Part shown: piece after piece, positions 21,263 through 31,755 of the stretch | How positions within the stretch are numbered: the first letter of the stretch is position 1 | Layout of the letters: each line of letters opens with the position of its first letter | DNA from: Diacronema lutheri | Taxonomy: Eukaryota > Haptophyta > Pavlovophyceae > Pavlovales > Pavlovaceae | Direction: 5' to 3' | Assembly: GCA_019448385.1 (NCBI GenBank) | Contig: JAGTXO010000029.1 | Span: forward strand, 62,001-126,000 | DNA length: 64,000 bases | Made by a program: the position numbers and the translations under genes | Notes under the pieces: generated by a model | Database searches by the model: none | Seen by the model: the letters and a program-made list of their open reading frames with translations, nothing else | Told to the model about the DNA's origin: nothing

Positions 21263-23719
21263 CTGACGTCCGCCGTGAGTGCAGGGGTACTGCTCACGGC
21301 CACGCCGTCCTGCAAATGAGCGCCTGCGAGCTGCGCGCGGTCGGTGAGCAAGAAGACGAGGCCGGCCTGTAGTGCCGTCCAGACCTCACCTCCAATCGCG
21401 CTCGCCGTCCACTCGTCCACCCACGCCGTGTCTGCGCGCAGCGGCGTGCGCGCGACGAACGGGCGCGTGAGTCGCGCGCAAGCGCCACGGCCGCGCTGCG
21501 AGACCGCCGAGGCGCGGCGCACGCCGCCGTGCACGCCGCTGTGCGAGCCGAGCGGTTGCGCGCTTGCGCTGCACTGCCGGCGCATGGCGCGCGCGCACCT
21601 GGCGTGGTGCCGCTGACGAGCAGACCCGGCCACGCCTCGCTGTACAGCTGCGACGGCGCATGGCGCGGGTGCTGTGGCGGCCAGTTGCCCATGCGCGTCA
21701 CGAGGGAACGGCCGAGCGGATTGCGGCCGAGCAGCCGGTCGAGGAGCGCCTGCGCGGCGGCGGCAAGCCGCGAAGAAGCGTCGCCGTGCAAGCGCTGTGC
21801 GGCGGCGAGCAGGATGCCATGGCAGCTCGCCTCGAAGCTCGGTTCGGCGCTGGCCGCGCCTTTGTCGCCCGACAGCCGGCCGTACGCGTCACGCGTCACG
21901 TTGTCGGCTAGCTCGGCAGTGAGCTCCTGCGCAGGGCGGAGCCCGGGCGAGCGGTACGACAGCGAGGCAGCCGCTCGTCGTCGGCGCGCAGGTCGCGCGC
22001 GCGCGTGCCGGCAGTGGACGAGTGCGCGGTGGCGTGCGGCGCGGTCGCGCGCGATGCGCGCACCCGGAAGGTGAGTGCGACGCGCTCCACGACTGCGGGC
22101 TGCCGGAGGTCGGGCTGCCTCGGCGCCGGCGCCAGGAGCAGGTAGCGAGCGAGCGCGATCGGTGCGAGCGCCTGCCAGCCCACCGCCGCGGGCCGCGCGG
22201 CCGCGCCGCCCTCAGCGAGCACGCGAGCGCGCGCGTCGCCGATGCGCGCGATGAGGGCCTCGGCATCGCGGAGCGCCGACACGTCGCCCGACGTGTTCGC
22301 GAGCTCGACCGCCGCCCACAGCCGCGCGCCTAAGCTCTGCAGCCGCCGCTCGGCGTGCGTGCGCGCGAGGTGGCGCGCCGTGGCCGGGTCGAGCTCAGGG
22401 GTCGCCGCCTCCCAGCCGTGCGCGCTGCCCCACGCGCCGCCGTCCGCGCCGCCGTCACCACCGTGCGCGGCGAGCAGCGCGCCGTACGACGCGTTGGAGG
22501 CAACGCGAAGCTCGCTGGCGAGCGAGTCGTCCAGTCCGGTGAGCGCGCGCGCGCCGAGCGCGGCCGCAGCGACAAAGGTGGCGGTCGCGGGCACGGACCA
22601 CGCACTCACACGGCCCCTCGCGCCGTCGGCGTCGAGCCGCGTGGGCGGCGCGGGTGCGCCGCGCGCCACGGCGTGGCGCACGCGGCCGTCGGCGTCCTGC
22701 ATCTTGAGCAGCCAGCGCAGCCCCCACCGCGCCTCGTCGAGCACGGCCGGGAGCGCGGGGAGCGCGCGCGCCGGCGCGCCGATCCGGACGCCCCCGAGGC
22801 CCGTCCGGTCTCGCTCCCAGCTGAGCAGCAGCAGCGCGCTTGTCAGTGCTGCGCCCACGCTGCTCTTCTCGTAGGCGCCGTTGTCGTGCCAGCCACCTGC
22901 CACGTCGCGCGCGCCGCCGCCTCGCGCGGCGTCGTCATCGGGCGCCGCGTGGCACGCGCCGTGCGCGAACGGCGTCCCGTCTCCCGCTCGTCGCGGCGAG
23001 CCGTCGCCTTCGAGCGGGCCGACTCTCACGCCACAGCGCTCGAGGTGAAGCGCGCCGAGCGCGGAGACGAGCGCGGAGGCGTACACGGCCGGGCCGATGC
23101 TGAATGGCGCGCTCGCGCCCACGCCAAGGACCGCGAGGCGATACGTGCCAGGCGTGATCGCCTCGCCGGCGACGCGTACGCTCTCGAGCCCAAAGCGCGC
23201 GATGCACACGGCCGGCGCGTCCGACTCGCGCGCCATCGAGGCGCGCGTGCTGCCGCGCGCTATGATGCGCTCATCTGCCATGCGGATGAGCCCCCACGCG
23301 CCGCCGCACTGGCCAGCCGCCACCGCGGCCACCATGTGCTCCGACGGCGCGACAAATCCGACAGAGTTGAGCGCAACCGCGCTAGATTGGACCTCGAGGT
23401 GCACAAGGTTGGGCGCTGAGCTGGGCAACGGCGACGCAGCAGGGATCTGCGCTCCCGCGTGCGCCGTGCCGCGCGTCGTCGTCGATGGGCGTCCGTCGCT
23501 CGCGGCCGCTCCACCGGGATACGCGCGCGCGCCGCCCTTTGCAGCGTAGAGCGAGAGGATGACGATGACGGCAATGAAGAGTACGGCTGAAGCGAAAGCA
23601 AAGCCACGCAGCTGCATGCGCTGCGCGGCGCGCGCGCTGCGCTTCACCGCTCGCGTAGTTTTGTCTCGCGTGATCGTCCGCCTCTGCTCCTCGAGCTCGC
23701 TCACGTCCACTACATCCAT
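21199..23719 (-). CDS. Membrane-anchored glycoside hydrolase family 9 protein with altered active site
   Basis: Three exons (23719-22064, 21926-21599, 21431-21199; phases 0 and 1). An N-terminal cytoplasmic stretch precedes one membrane helix (FAFASAVLFIAVIVILSLY), so the enzyme faces the lumen or outside, as in KORRIGAN. An Ig-like CelD_N segment (VALNSVGFVAPSEHMVAAV) comes next, then the GH9 barrel: DVAGGWHDNGAYEKS, DEARWGLRWLLKMQDADGRV, NPLGRSLVTRMG, and the C-terminal DTAWVDEWTASAIGGEVW. GH9 enzymes cleave beta-1,4-glucans. The usual GGWxDAGD motif reads GGWHDNGA, so the second Asp (the catalytic base in Cel9A-type enzymes) is Ala, while the acid Glu of the last motif is present. It may be inactive, glycan-binding, or differently specific. 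The tail reads into the G60 tract as polyproline and may not be the true end. Confidence 0.88.
21203..21262. repeat. Uninterrupted run of 60 G
   Basis: Sixty G in a row lie between the convergent unknown gene and GH9. Read on the minus strand it codes 20 prolines at the end of the GH9 frame before a TAG at 21199-21201. Shorter pure runs occur at 32805-32820 (16) and 40826-40847 (22). It could be real, or a sequencing or gap artefact. Confidence 0.9.
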
Positions 23720-23735
23720 TCGCGCCGTTTTTGTG

Positions 23736-23752
23736 CGCTCAATTTTGAAAAC
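23736..23752. promoter_or_regulatory. AT-rich element upstream of GH9
   Basis: CGCTCAATTTTGAAAAC sits 17 bp upstream of the GH9 ATG, in the 57-bp gap after the STPG stop. Its first ten bases match the element at 7988-7997, and CGCTCAA/TTTGAGCG also occurs at 28844-28850 and 38605-38612. Confidence 0.35.
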
Positions 23753-23776
23753 GTGGCCTCAGTCACCACTCGGCAT

Positions 23777-24870
23777 TCACCACTGACCAAGCAACGCGCG
23801 CTCGTTGACCAACTTGAGCTCGCGCTTGAGCATCGACTTGCGCAGCTGGCTGAGCTCGTGCTCGCGCTTCACCGAAATCGTGGGGAAGTATGCGCCCGGC
23901 CCCGGCTTGGCATCCGTCTCGAGGGAGTCGGGCGCGCGCGCCGGCTGCGTCGAGAAGCGGTGCGCCTTTGAGGCCGAGGTGATGCCGAGCGGCACAGAGT
24001 AGCTGGCGGGGCCAGGCTGCACGGCGACCTCGCGCACGAAGGCAATCCGCTTCTGCAGCCACTTCTCCCGCCTGAGATATTCGTTGCGCTCCACCGCGAA
24101 CTTGCCGCCGCCCTGATGCGCGCGGTCCGCGGCGCGGCGGCGGCGCGGCGGGCGGCGGCGCGGCGGGCGACAGCGCGTCAGCGGCACGCGGGCTCGTGGC
24201 GCGGCGCGCGGCGCGCGCGCGGGCCGCCGCACACCTCGCCCTGCGCCTGTTGCGGCGTGTACGACGTGGGCGCGGGCGCGCGCTCGTCGCGCACGACCTC
24301 GCGCGCGGGCACGGCCGAGAGCCCAAAGGGGACGGTGTGCACAGCTCGAAGGTCGATGCGCTCGGGCAGGTAGGCGGCGGGGCCGGGGCTATCGCTCTGC
24401 CCATCCATCGCAAATGTGGTCGGCCGCCCGTTGAATTTGACTGCGCCCGAGCTCTTGTAGCGGTCGAGAAAGTGCGTGGTCGAGTGGTATGCCGCCGGGC
24501 CGGGCGACGAGGCCAAGCCGGCGAGGAGCGGTGGGCGGCCGGCCATCACGCCGAGCGGCTCGATGGCGGACTTGCTGGACTCGGAGAAGAAGCTCGCGCT
24601 CGCCAAGCTGTATGAGCCTGGCCCGGGCGTTGATGACGACGTGCGCGTCACCGAGCTGTGGAACCACTCGCGGTTGGACGCCATCGAGATGTCGTGCATC
24701 CGGCGCGCGGCGACGGTCTGCACGTCGAGGTAGAGCTTCCGCAACGACTCGCGCTCGTCCTGCTCCTGCTGCCGCGCGAGCAGTTTCGCCATCTTTTCCT
24801 CCGTCGCTTTCCGCCGCTTGGCGTGCGCCTCCTCGTGGCGGGTGAGCGCTCGTCGCCCCACTGACGCCAT
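23777..24870 (-). CDS. Sperm-tail PG-rich (STPG/SHIPPO) repeat protein
   Basis: Two exons (24870-24235, 24112-23777; phase 0) encode 323 residues. Five PG-rich repeats are visible: STPGPGSYS, SSPGPAAYH, DSPGPAAYLP, QPGPASYSV and KPGPGAYFP, each followed by a spacer of 25-45 residues. This family includes ODF3-like proteins and inner-microtubule proteins of cilia, so an axonemal role is likely. The N-terminus is a basic helix (HEEAHAKRRKATEEKMAKLL) and the C-terminus another (LSQLRKSMLKRELKLVNERA). Its ATG lies 30 bp from the ATG of the TPR gene on the other strand. Confidence 0.9.
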
Positions 24871-24900
24871 CGCGCACGCACGTACTAAGTAGTAACAGAT

Positions 24901-26704
24901 ATGGGCCCGTTACAGCGAGCGATGAGCGGAGAGCAGCAGCTGCGAACGCTCTCGCAGCGGCGCTCCGAACTGGTGCGGCACGGCGTGGAAGACGCCGCCG
25001 AGGCCGTCGAGCTGTGCACGCGTTGTGATGCTCTCGCCGAGGCCACGTGCGGGCGCGCGTCCGCCGAGTACGCGCACAGCCTGCACTGGTCGGCAAAGCT
25101 CTACGCGCGGCTCGCGCACGACAAGGGCGGCGGGCGCGCGGCAAAGAAGGAGACGATGCAGGCGATTGAGCTGTTTCGCGAATCCGCCGCGCTACTCACG
25201 CAGACGCTCGGCCCGCACCATCTCGACAGTGCGCGCGGCCGCTTTGCGCTTGCTGCCGCGCTCGCCGGCAGCGGCTCCAAGCCACACGCGCGCGAGGCGC
25301 AGGACGTGCATGCCGACGCGCTGGCGGCCTTCTGGCGCGCGCACGCGCGGCCCGACTTGGGCGAGCTCTCGATCTCGCAAATGGCCACCGCGCTCGCCGA
25401 TATTCACCTCCGCGCGCGCGCGCACGCGGATGGCGCGACAGAGGCGCGCGCGGTCGGAGCGCTCGTGAGGGACGCGCTCGCGTTCGAGGAGGCCGGCGCG
25501 GCGGGGATGGGCGGGCCGCTGACGCCGGCCGCGCACGCGCTGCGCTCAGTGCTCGCACGCGTGCTCGAGGCGGCGGGCGAGCTGCCCGCCGCGATCGCCG
25601 CCGCGCAGGCCGCGCGCGAGGCGATCGCGCGCGGCATCAGCGACCCGCCCTCGGCACGGCCGCCCCTCGCCGCCGTCGCCGCCATCGCTGCGCCGCGCAC
25701 GTCGCGCGCCAAGATGTCGCCTGAGGAGGCGACAGCGATGCAAGCGGCCGTCGAGGAGGCGCAGGCCGCCGCGGCCGCCGAGGCTGGCCGCCTCGCTGTT
25801 GAGACGGCGGTCTCGCACGCCGCATGCTGCGTCGAGCACGCGCGGCTGCTCCGCGCCGCCGGCCGCCGGGAGGAGGCGATCTATGCGGAGCGCGCGGCAC
25901 TCGAGCTCCTCTCGGTGCGCGTCGAGCGGATGGACCGGAAGTCGTCGGTGCTCGCGCAGGCCGTGCTCAAGACTGCCGCGAGGCACAACGAGCGGCGCGG
26001 CAGCGGCGACGACGCCGACGCCGCCGCGGCGCGCGGCGCAGCGGCCGCGGCCGCGGCGACCGACGCAGGCGCTCCCTCGCGCCGCATGAGCTTTGCGCGG
26101 CCGCGCAGCGAAGGCTCGCACGATGCGTCGCGCCGCAGCAGCCGCGCACCGCTACTCGACGCACTCGTTCCGCCTACGCACAGCGCTGCCGCCGACCGTC
26201 TGTGGCTCGACGGCTCGCTCGCCGTTGATGGCGCCGTCCGGATCGCGCACGACTGCGTGCAGCTCGTGCTCGACGGCGCGCGCGGCCCCGCGCCCACCGG
26301 CGACGCGCGCGGGCGGCACTTGGCGCCGCCTGCCGTGGCAGCCATCGAAGCGGCGCACGAGGCCATCGACGAGGCGCTCCAGCTCGCGCGGCACGTGGTG
26401 GGCCGCGAGTCGGTCGAGGCCGCGCAGGTGCGCACGCGTGGGTGCGCCGCGCCGCGCCACCGCGCGCCCGAGCGCCGCGCGCTGACACGCACACCGTGCG
26501 CCTTGCGGCGCGCGCGCGCCCCAGGCGCTCGAGATGAGCGCCATGCTGCACGAGGCCGAGCGGCGGAGCTCGGCGGCGGCAGACGCGTGGCGCGAGGCTG
26601 GGCGCATCCTCGTACAGGCGGTCGGCGAGGAGGACGCGCGGTACCAACGCTGCATGGCAGAGCAGGCGCGTTTCCTCACAGCGTGGACTGCGCAGGCTAT
26701 ATGA
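24901..26704 (+). CDS. Tetratricopeptide-like helical repeat protein
   Basis: Two exons (24901-26427, 26525-26704; phase 0) encode 568 residues, almost entirely helical. Pairs such as ASAEYAHSLHWSAKLYARLA / QAIELFRESAALLTQTLG and HAACCVEHARLLRAAGRREE / AIYAERAALELLS look like TPR hairpins of the kinesin-light-chain type (about 42-residue helix pairs with long loops). A Ser/Arg-rich insert (RRMSFARPRSEGSHDASRRS) is a likely phosphorylation region. Exon 2 ends QARFLTAWTAQAI. An alternative ATG is at 24922. Given the shared 30-bp promoter gap with an axonemal STPG protein, co-expression in flagella is a reasonable inference, not evidence of function. Confidence 0.75.
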
Positions 26705-27003
26705 GCGGAGAGAAGCAATGGAATCACAGATTTGGTGTACAGGCCGTAGGGCCACCCGCACTGCTCGCAGGAACAGTTGTCGTGCGCTGAGGCTCACGCT
26801 CGGCTGTGGCCTGCCAGAGCCTGCGCAGGCAGACAGACAGACGCGCTGCTTTTGCGCCCGCACTCAATTGGACGATGTGACGAGGACGGGCACCTGGCCG
26901 AACGATGCGCTGCGTATGCAGCGGGAATCGTGCGGGCGAGGCGAGCGCTGGTGAGCACGCGAGCGCAGCGCGGCTTACGCGCGCCCGCGCCGCGCCCCAT
27001 GCC
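26705..27003. other. Convergent spacer, no feature seen
   Basis: About 300 bp separate the stops of the TPR and LIM-CH genes. No conserved frame or notable repeat was seen beyond a short GACAGACAGAC stretch near 26830. Confidence 0.5.
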
Positions 27004-28734
27004 TCAACGTGCTGCGGCGCGCGCGTACCCGTTGGCCGGTGCGACGCGCTGCGTGCCGGGCGCGACGTTCTCCGAGCCGTAGGGCGCCGCATACGACGGC
27101 GTGCTGTACGGCCCGACTGAACGCTTGGCTGGCGCGCCGTCGCGCGCCGTGCTCGCCCTCTGCGCGTTGGACGAGAGGATCGAGTCGCGATGCATCGCAA
27201 CCGACTCCTCGTACGACTGCGGCGGCAGCTCGAGCGTCGCGCCGGCGTAGCCCGGGCGGCGCGAGGCCACGCGCGCGAGCGCGATCACCGCGCGCACGAC
27301 CGCGCCCATCTGCGAGCCGTCGTAGAGGTCCTTCGAGTGGAAGAGGTCGTGCTCGGCGACGCCGACCTCGCGCGCCGCTTCGAGAAAGGCGGCGATCGTC
27401 TCGAGCGTGCCGAACTTGCTCGTCGCCGGCTTGAGCAAGGCGGGCTGCACGGCGCCCGGCTCGATCGCGTTCGCGACGCGGCAGAGCACGATGCCGTCGC
27501 GCAGGTGCGCGTGCAGGTCGCCCGCCATCACCGAGGTGCCAGAGACGTCTGAGAGCCACTTGCGCACGCGCTTGTCCAGCATCCACTCGTTCAGTCGGCC
27601 GCCGCCGAAGCCGTCGATCTTGCGCGAGAACTCGAAGAGGTGGTGCAGGTTTGCGACAACGAGGTCAAGGTCTGCGGCCTGGTGCAGCGCGCCCGGCGGG
27701 AAGATCGCGCCCGCGGGCATGCCGAGCTCGGCGCAGCCGCGCGCGTAAGCACCGAGGTTCTCGAGCTCGTTGAACGGCGTGCGCGGCCGCGCAAACGGCA
27801 GCCGGACGACGCCGGGCTGCAGCTTGTTGAGGACGAGGCAGAGGGCGACGCCATCCTTGAGCTCGAGCACGGACGGCGGCTCGCCCAGCTCGAGCTCGGC
27901 CACCATCCCGACCCACTCGACCATCGCGTGCTCGAGCACGAGGTCGGACGAGTGCGCCGCCGCCTCGATCACCTCCGCCTGCGCGCCCGTCCCCGCGTGC
28001 AGCGCCGCCGAGACGGCGCCGCCAAAGCCGTAGCCCTTGGGCCCAAACGAGCGCGTGTGGCACGCCTTGCAATAGGGCTTCTTGTCGTGGTCGAGCTGCG
28101 AGCCGAGCGTGAGCGTCTTGGAGCACTCGATGCACTTGAAGCACTTCTTGTGCCACTCGCGCCCAAAGCAGAGCAGCCGCTCCGCCATAAAGACGCGATC
28201 GCCGCACCACGGGCATCCCGATTCATGCAACATGCCGTTCTGCGCCGGGTTGGGCTGGATCGGCGACGGCGGCTTGGGCAGCGGCGGCGGCGAGAGCATG
28301 CGCGTGATCGCGTACAACGGCGAGAGCATCTTTTGCATTGGCGTCGGCTCCTTGGCCAGGAGCGTCTGGTCCTCGCCGTCGGTCTCGACGCAGAGCACGA
28401 CGCTCTCTGGCTCTGCCGCTGGCGCCGACTGCGCGCAAATGCGGCGGCGCGGCGAACGGCGCGGGCGTAAGGCGCAGGCGACGGACGCTGGCGCGGGTCC
28501 CAGGGAGCGCGCGCCGCCACGCGCCCATTTGCGCACCTCTGGCCCGTCGTGCTCGTCTAGCATCGCCGTCGCGGGCGTGGCCGGCTCCTCGTCCATCGTC
28601 TGCGTCGAGAAGGCGGTGGTGGTCACGTGAAGCGGCGCGACGCCGTTTCGCCCGTACTGGATGATGCGCACGTCCTCCTTGAGCTGCGACAGTTGGCCCA
28701 ACTCCGCAGCGCTCTTCGATTGGCACTTGCCCAT
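27004..28734 (-). CDS. LIM domain plus two calponin-homology domains, acylated N-terminus
   Basis: Two exons (28734-28537, 28428-27004; the 108-bp intron is in frame, so a naive reading misses it). The protein (about 540 residues) begins MGKCQSKS, a myristoyl/palmitoyl signal. A single LIM zinc finger follows: CPWCGDRVFMAERLLCFG, then HKKCFKCIECSKTL and PYCKACH, as in CRP proteins. Two CH domains come next: first VEWVGMVAELELGEPPSVLE..LKDGVALCLVLNKLQPG, second NEWMLDKRVRKWLSDVSGTS..LRDGIVLCRVANAIEPG. Tandem CH domains usually bind actin filaments. The end PGYAGATLELPPQSYEESVA is Ser/Pro-rich. LIM before CH-CH is the reverse of LIMCH1/MICAL order. A membrane-tethered actin crosslinker is the likely role. 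Confidence 0.92.
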   Translation of the reverse strand: MGKCQSKSAAELGQLSQLKEDVRIIQYGRNGVAPLHVTTTAFSTQTMDEEPATPATAMLDEHDGPEVRKWARGGARSLGPAPASVACALRPRRSPRRRICAQSAPAAEPESVVLCVETDGEDQTLLAKEPTPMQKMLSPLYAITRMLSPPPLPKPPSPIQPNPAQNGMLHESGCPWCGDRVFMAERLLCFGREWHKKCFKCIECSKTLTLGSQLDHDKKPYCKACHTRSFGPKGYGFGGAVSAALHAGTGAQAEVIEAAAHSSDLVLEHAMVEWVGMVAELELGEPPSVLELKDGVALCLVLNKLQPGVVRLPFARPRTPFNELENLGAYARGCAELGMPAGAIFPPGALHQAADLDLVVANLHHLFEFSRKIDGFGGGRLNEWMLDKRVRKWLSDVSGTSVMAGDLHAHLRDGIVLCRVANAIEPGAVQPALLKPATSKFGTLETIAAFLEAAREVGVAEHDLFHSKDLYDGSQMGAVVRAVIALARVASRRPGYAGATLELPPQSYEESVAMHRDSILSSNAQRASTARDGAPAKRSVGPYSTPSYAAPYGSENVAPGTQRVAPANGYARAAAR

Positions 28735-28846
28735 GGCTCGCGTTGCTGCGGCGGATGTCGAGAAGGAGTTTGAACAAGCGTTTCGTGCAGGCCGTTTCAA
28801 CAATTTGGCCCCAAATTTAAAATCATCGTGATAGGAAAACACACGC

Positions 28847-31666
28847 TCAAATGTCAGGCCGCGTTTGAGCGGGTCGGCATGCGCCCGAGTTTGAGCGCGG
28901 CGAGGCGCTCTCGGGGATGCGCTCGACCGAATCGCTGGCCACAAATACGTCGGAGCCCGAGCTCAACCGTGCGGCCGTCGGCTTCGCTGGTCGCGGCGGC
29001 TGTGCTCTACTCGTGGACGGCGTCGGCGCGGCTTGCTGGCGCTGCTGCACGACGACGTCGTAGTAGAATCGCTCCTCGCTCAGCTTGACAGAGGACAGCT
29101 TGCTGAGCTTGTCCTTCACCGGCCCGTGGTCCACAAAGATCGGGTGCTCGCGCGTGTACTTCTTGGCCGCCATCCAGTCGTCGATCCGCGTCTCGCCCGC
29201 GGCCTGCAAGGTTGGGGCAGCGGGCGGGTGGGCTGGTGTGTCACGCTGTGCACGGTAAACGCCATCCGCCCCCCGCCCCTCTCTTCCTCCCCGCGCCCCC
29301 CCTCCGCTGTGCGCCGGGCCGCACCGCGCGTCGCGGCAGCGGACGAAGCGCCGCACGTTCCACTGCTCGAGGTTCATGATGCAGTTGTCGACGGCGAGCT
29401 TGCCCTTGTCCGACCGCGCAAACATCTGCCATGCCTCGTAGAGCGGCGTCACGATGATCTTGATGAAGCCACTCTGGCACTTTGAGACGGGCGTGTTGTC
29501 CCGATCCATGAACGGCGACGCGGGCAGGCCGACCGACTTCTCCATGTCGCCCTGCGCGCAGGGCGCGCGGTGGTGCACGCGCATGAGCGCGCGCGCGCGG
29601 GCGCTCCACTTCGGCGCACGGGCGCTCGACGCTGCACGCGCGACGCGGCGCGCGGCGGGCAGCGCGCGCGCTGTTGGCGTGCCTGCATGAAAAACTCCTC
29701 CATCACGCGCACGGCCCAGGGCAGGCACGCGTCGGCTGACTTTGCCGGGTTGGACACGTCGGAGCAGTGCAGCGCCATGCGCAGCACCATCTTCGTATTC
29801 TCGGGAGAGAGGCTGTCGAAGCTCTTGGACGACGCCTTCGTCGTGAACTTTGCGAGCTCGTCAAAGTGGCCGCTCATGTCCGTGCCGAGCACCATGTTGA
29901 TCATCGTGTCGCGCACGGTCGTCACGTCCGCGGGCGGCAGATTGCCAAAGACGTTGTGCTCGGGTGCGGTAAGCAGCTGCCACGCGCGCGAGATGTGCAT
30001 GTGCTCAAGCACTGATTGGTCGTTGTACAGCACCGCGACCTCGAGCCTGTTCTTCACGTGGTACAGGTTGTTAAGGCCGGGGTGGCCAAAGTCTGCCGCG
30101 CGCGCGCAACGCGCGGCGTTTCGCGCGCGTGAGGCGCGCGCGACGCTGGGCGCGCGCGCGAAGCGGGCGGCCGAGCGCCGCGCGTTGCGCGGGTGTGCGC
30201 ACCGTGCACGGCGGCCGCGAGAACGGCGGCGAAGAGATGAAGCTCGTTCACGTGCTCGGCCACCTTGTCGCAGAGTAGGAGCGTGTAGAGCGTCTGCGTC
30301 ACGTCCGTCGCGTGCAGCCGGTTGTGGTAGGGCACGGCCGCGTAGCCCGCCTGCAGGGTGTTGAGCGCCTTTGCGAGCTTGTCCGGCCGCACACGGAAGC
30401 GGTCGAAGAACTCGTGGCGGTGGCAGATGGTCATCACGAGCGGCACGAGCGGCTGCCCGGCCGTGACGCGGTGCAGCTCGAAGACGTCAAAGTCCCACTC
30501 CTCCACCTTTGCGAGCAGCGCGGCGAGCGTCGTCTCCTGCTCGGGCGCGAGCCTGTGGATGCCGTACTGGCCGCGCATCGTATCGTCCTCCTTGTTCGAC
30601 GGCGCGAGGCTGTTGCGCTTGGCGCTGTCAGACGTGCGCGTGTCCTGAGGCGCGGCGACGACGGCGTACTGCGACTTGAGCCACGCCTCCGTCTGCGTGT
30701 CCATCTTGTTGCCGCTTGACTTTGGCGAGAGCACGGCCTGATATAGCCGGTTCGAGCCGATCACGTCAATGATCCAGCGGAGGTGCACGCGGTCCGCCTC
30801 AACTTCGGCGCGCGTGGCGAGCTCCTGCAGCAGCGTAAGCACCTTGAAGACCGGCGCCTCGATGCCGCCTTCCAGCGCGCGGTACCTCATCTTCTTCATC
30901 CCGGCCTGCGTCGCGTTGAGCTTCATCAAAATGAGCACGACGCGCACAATTCGGCCGAGCCGCAGCACCGTCACGATCGACGAGCTCAAGTCGGACGACT
31001 GCGCGGCGGCGGCGGCGCGCGCGCGCGCGTGGCGTTGCAGGCGCGGCATCAGAGAATGAGCCAACGGCTGGGCAGCCCAACGCGATGAGCCGGCAGTAAA
31101 AAGGATCCGGGCCCTGCCTGCCGCCGTGAGCCCGCCAAGCACTGCGTGAGCGCGCGCGCGTGAGCGCGCACCGTGAGTTCAAGTATGATGAAACCAAAGG
31201 AGACTACGACGATCGCCGCGTCGAACACGGTGACAAAGCTGTAGTAATATTTTGCGCCGTACGCGAACGACTTGACGATCAGCTCGAGCATGAAGACGGA
31301 GAGGAACGCCGTGTCGACGTACTTCATCTGGCTCAGCGCCATCGCCTGCCACGTCTCGACCGTGCACGAGTCGATTGCAAGCGAGAAGAAGATGACGATC
31401 GAATATAGCACGACGATGACAATCGTCGTGTAGTCCACCGCGCGGATCTCAAAGACCGCCGCAACGTCGACGCGCTGCTTCTCGCCCCAGCTGAGCTCGT
31501 CGTACTGTCGCCTGCCGAACAGCTTGGCGCAGGCAATGTCTGTGCGCTTGCGAGACTCGCTCGTGTCATCGCCCTCCGACAGCTCACTCGGCGGCGACGT
31601 CGCCCCGGGCTTGACGCGCACCTCGATCGGCCCTTCTTCTTCCACCCCGACGCGTGCCACCGCCAT
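28847..31666 (-). CDS. Voltage-sensor domain fused to a cyclic-nucleotide phosphodiesterase
   Basis: Five exons (31666-31172, 30998-30203, 30092-29683, 29551-29357, 29203-28847) encode 750 residues. Residues about 79-192 form S1-S4 of a voltage sensor: S2 with FMLELIVK (Phe125, Glu128, Lys132), S3 with FDAAIVVV (Asp149), S4 LRLGRIVRVVLILMK with Arg178, Arg181 and Arg184 three apart. No pore helices follow. After a linker of about 190 residues comes a class I PDE: PYHNRLHATDV (His390, His394), AAVHDFGHPGLNNLY (His430, Asp431), YNDQSVLEHMH, HCSDVSNPAK (Asp542), and KCQSGFI with the purine-binding Gln. All metal ligands are present. Exon 3 ends at a GC donor (CAG|GCACGC). Architecture implies membrane potential controls cAMP or cGMP breakdown. 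RNF121 starts 89 bp away on the other strand. Confidence 0.93.
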
Positions 31667-31755
31667 GGTCTCAGCCGCCCGGCCGTTGCTATTTTAAGTA
31701 TTTGCGCTTGTCGGAGGAACTAGCAGAAAAAAAGGGGCACACTCGAGCGGCGGCC

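Noticed and set aside
28429-28536. Reading the LIM-CH head as one continuous exon
   Set aside because: The 36 in-frame codons are bounded by GTGCGC and GCGCAG and are Arg-rich unlike the rest; treated as an intron.
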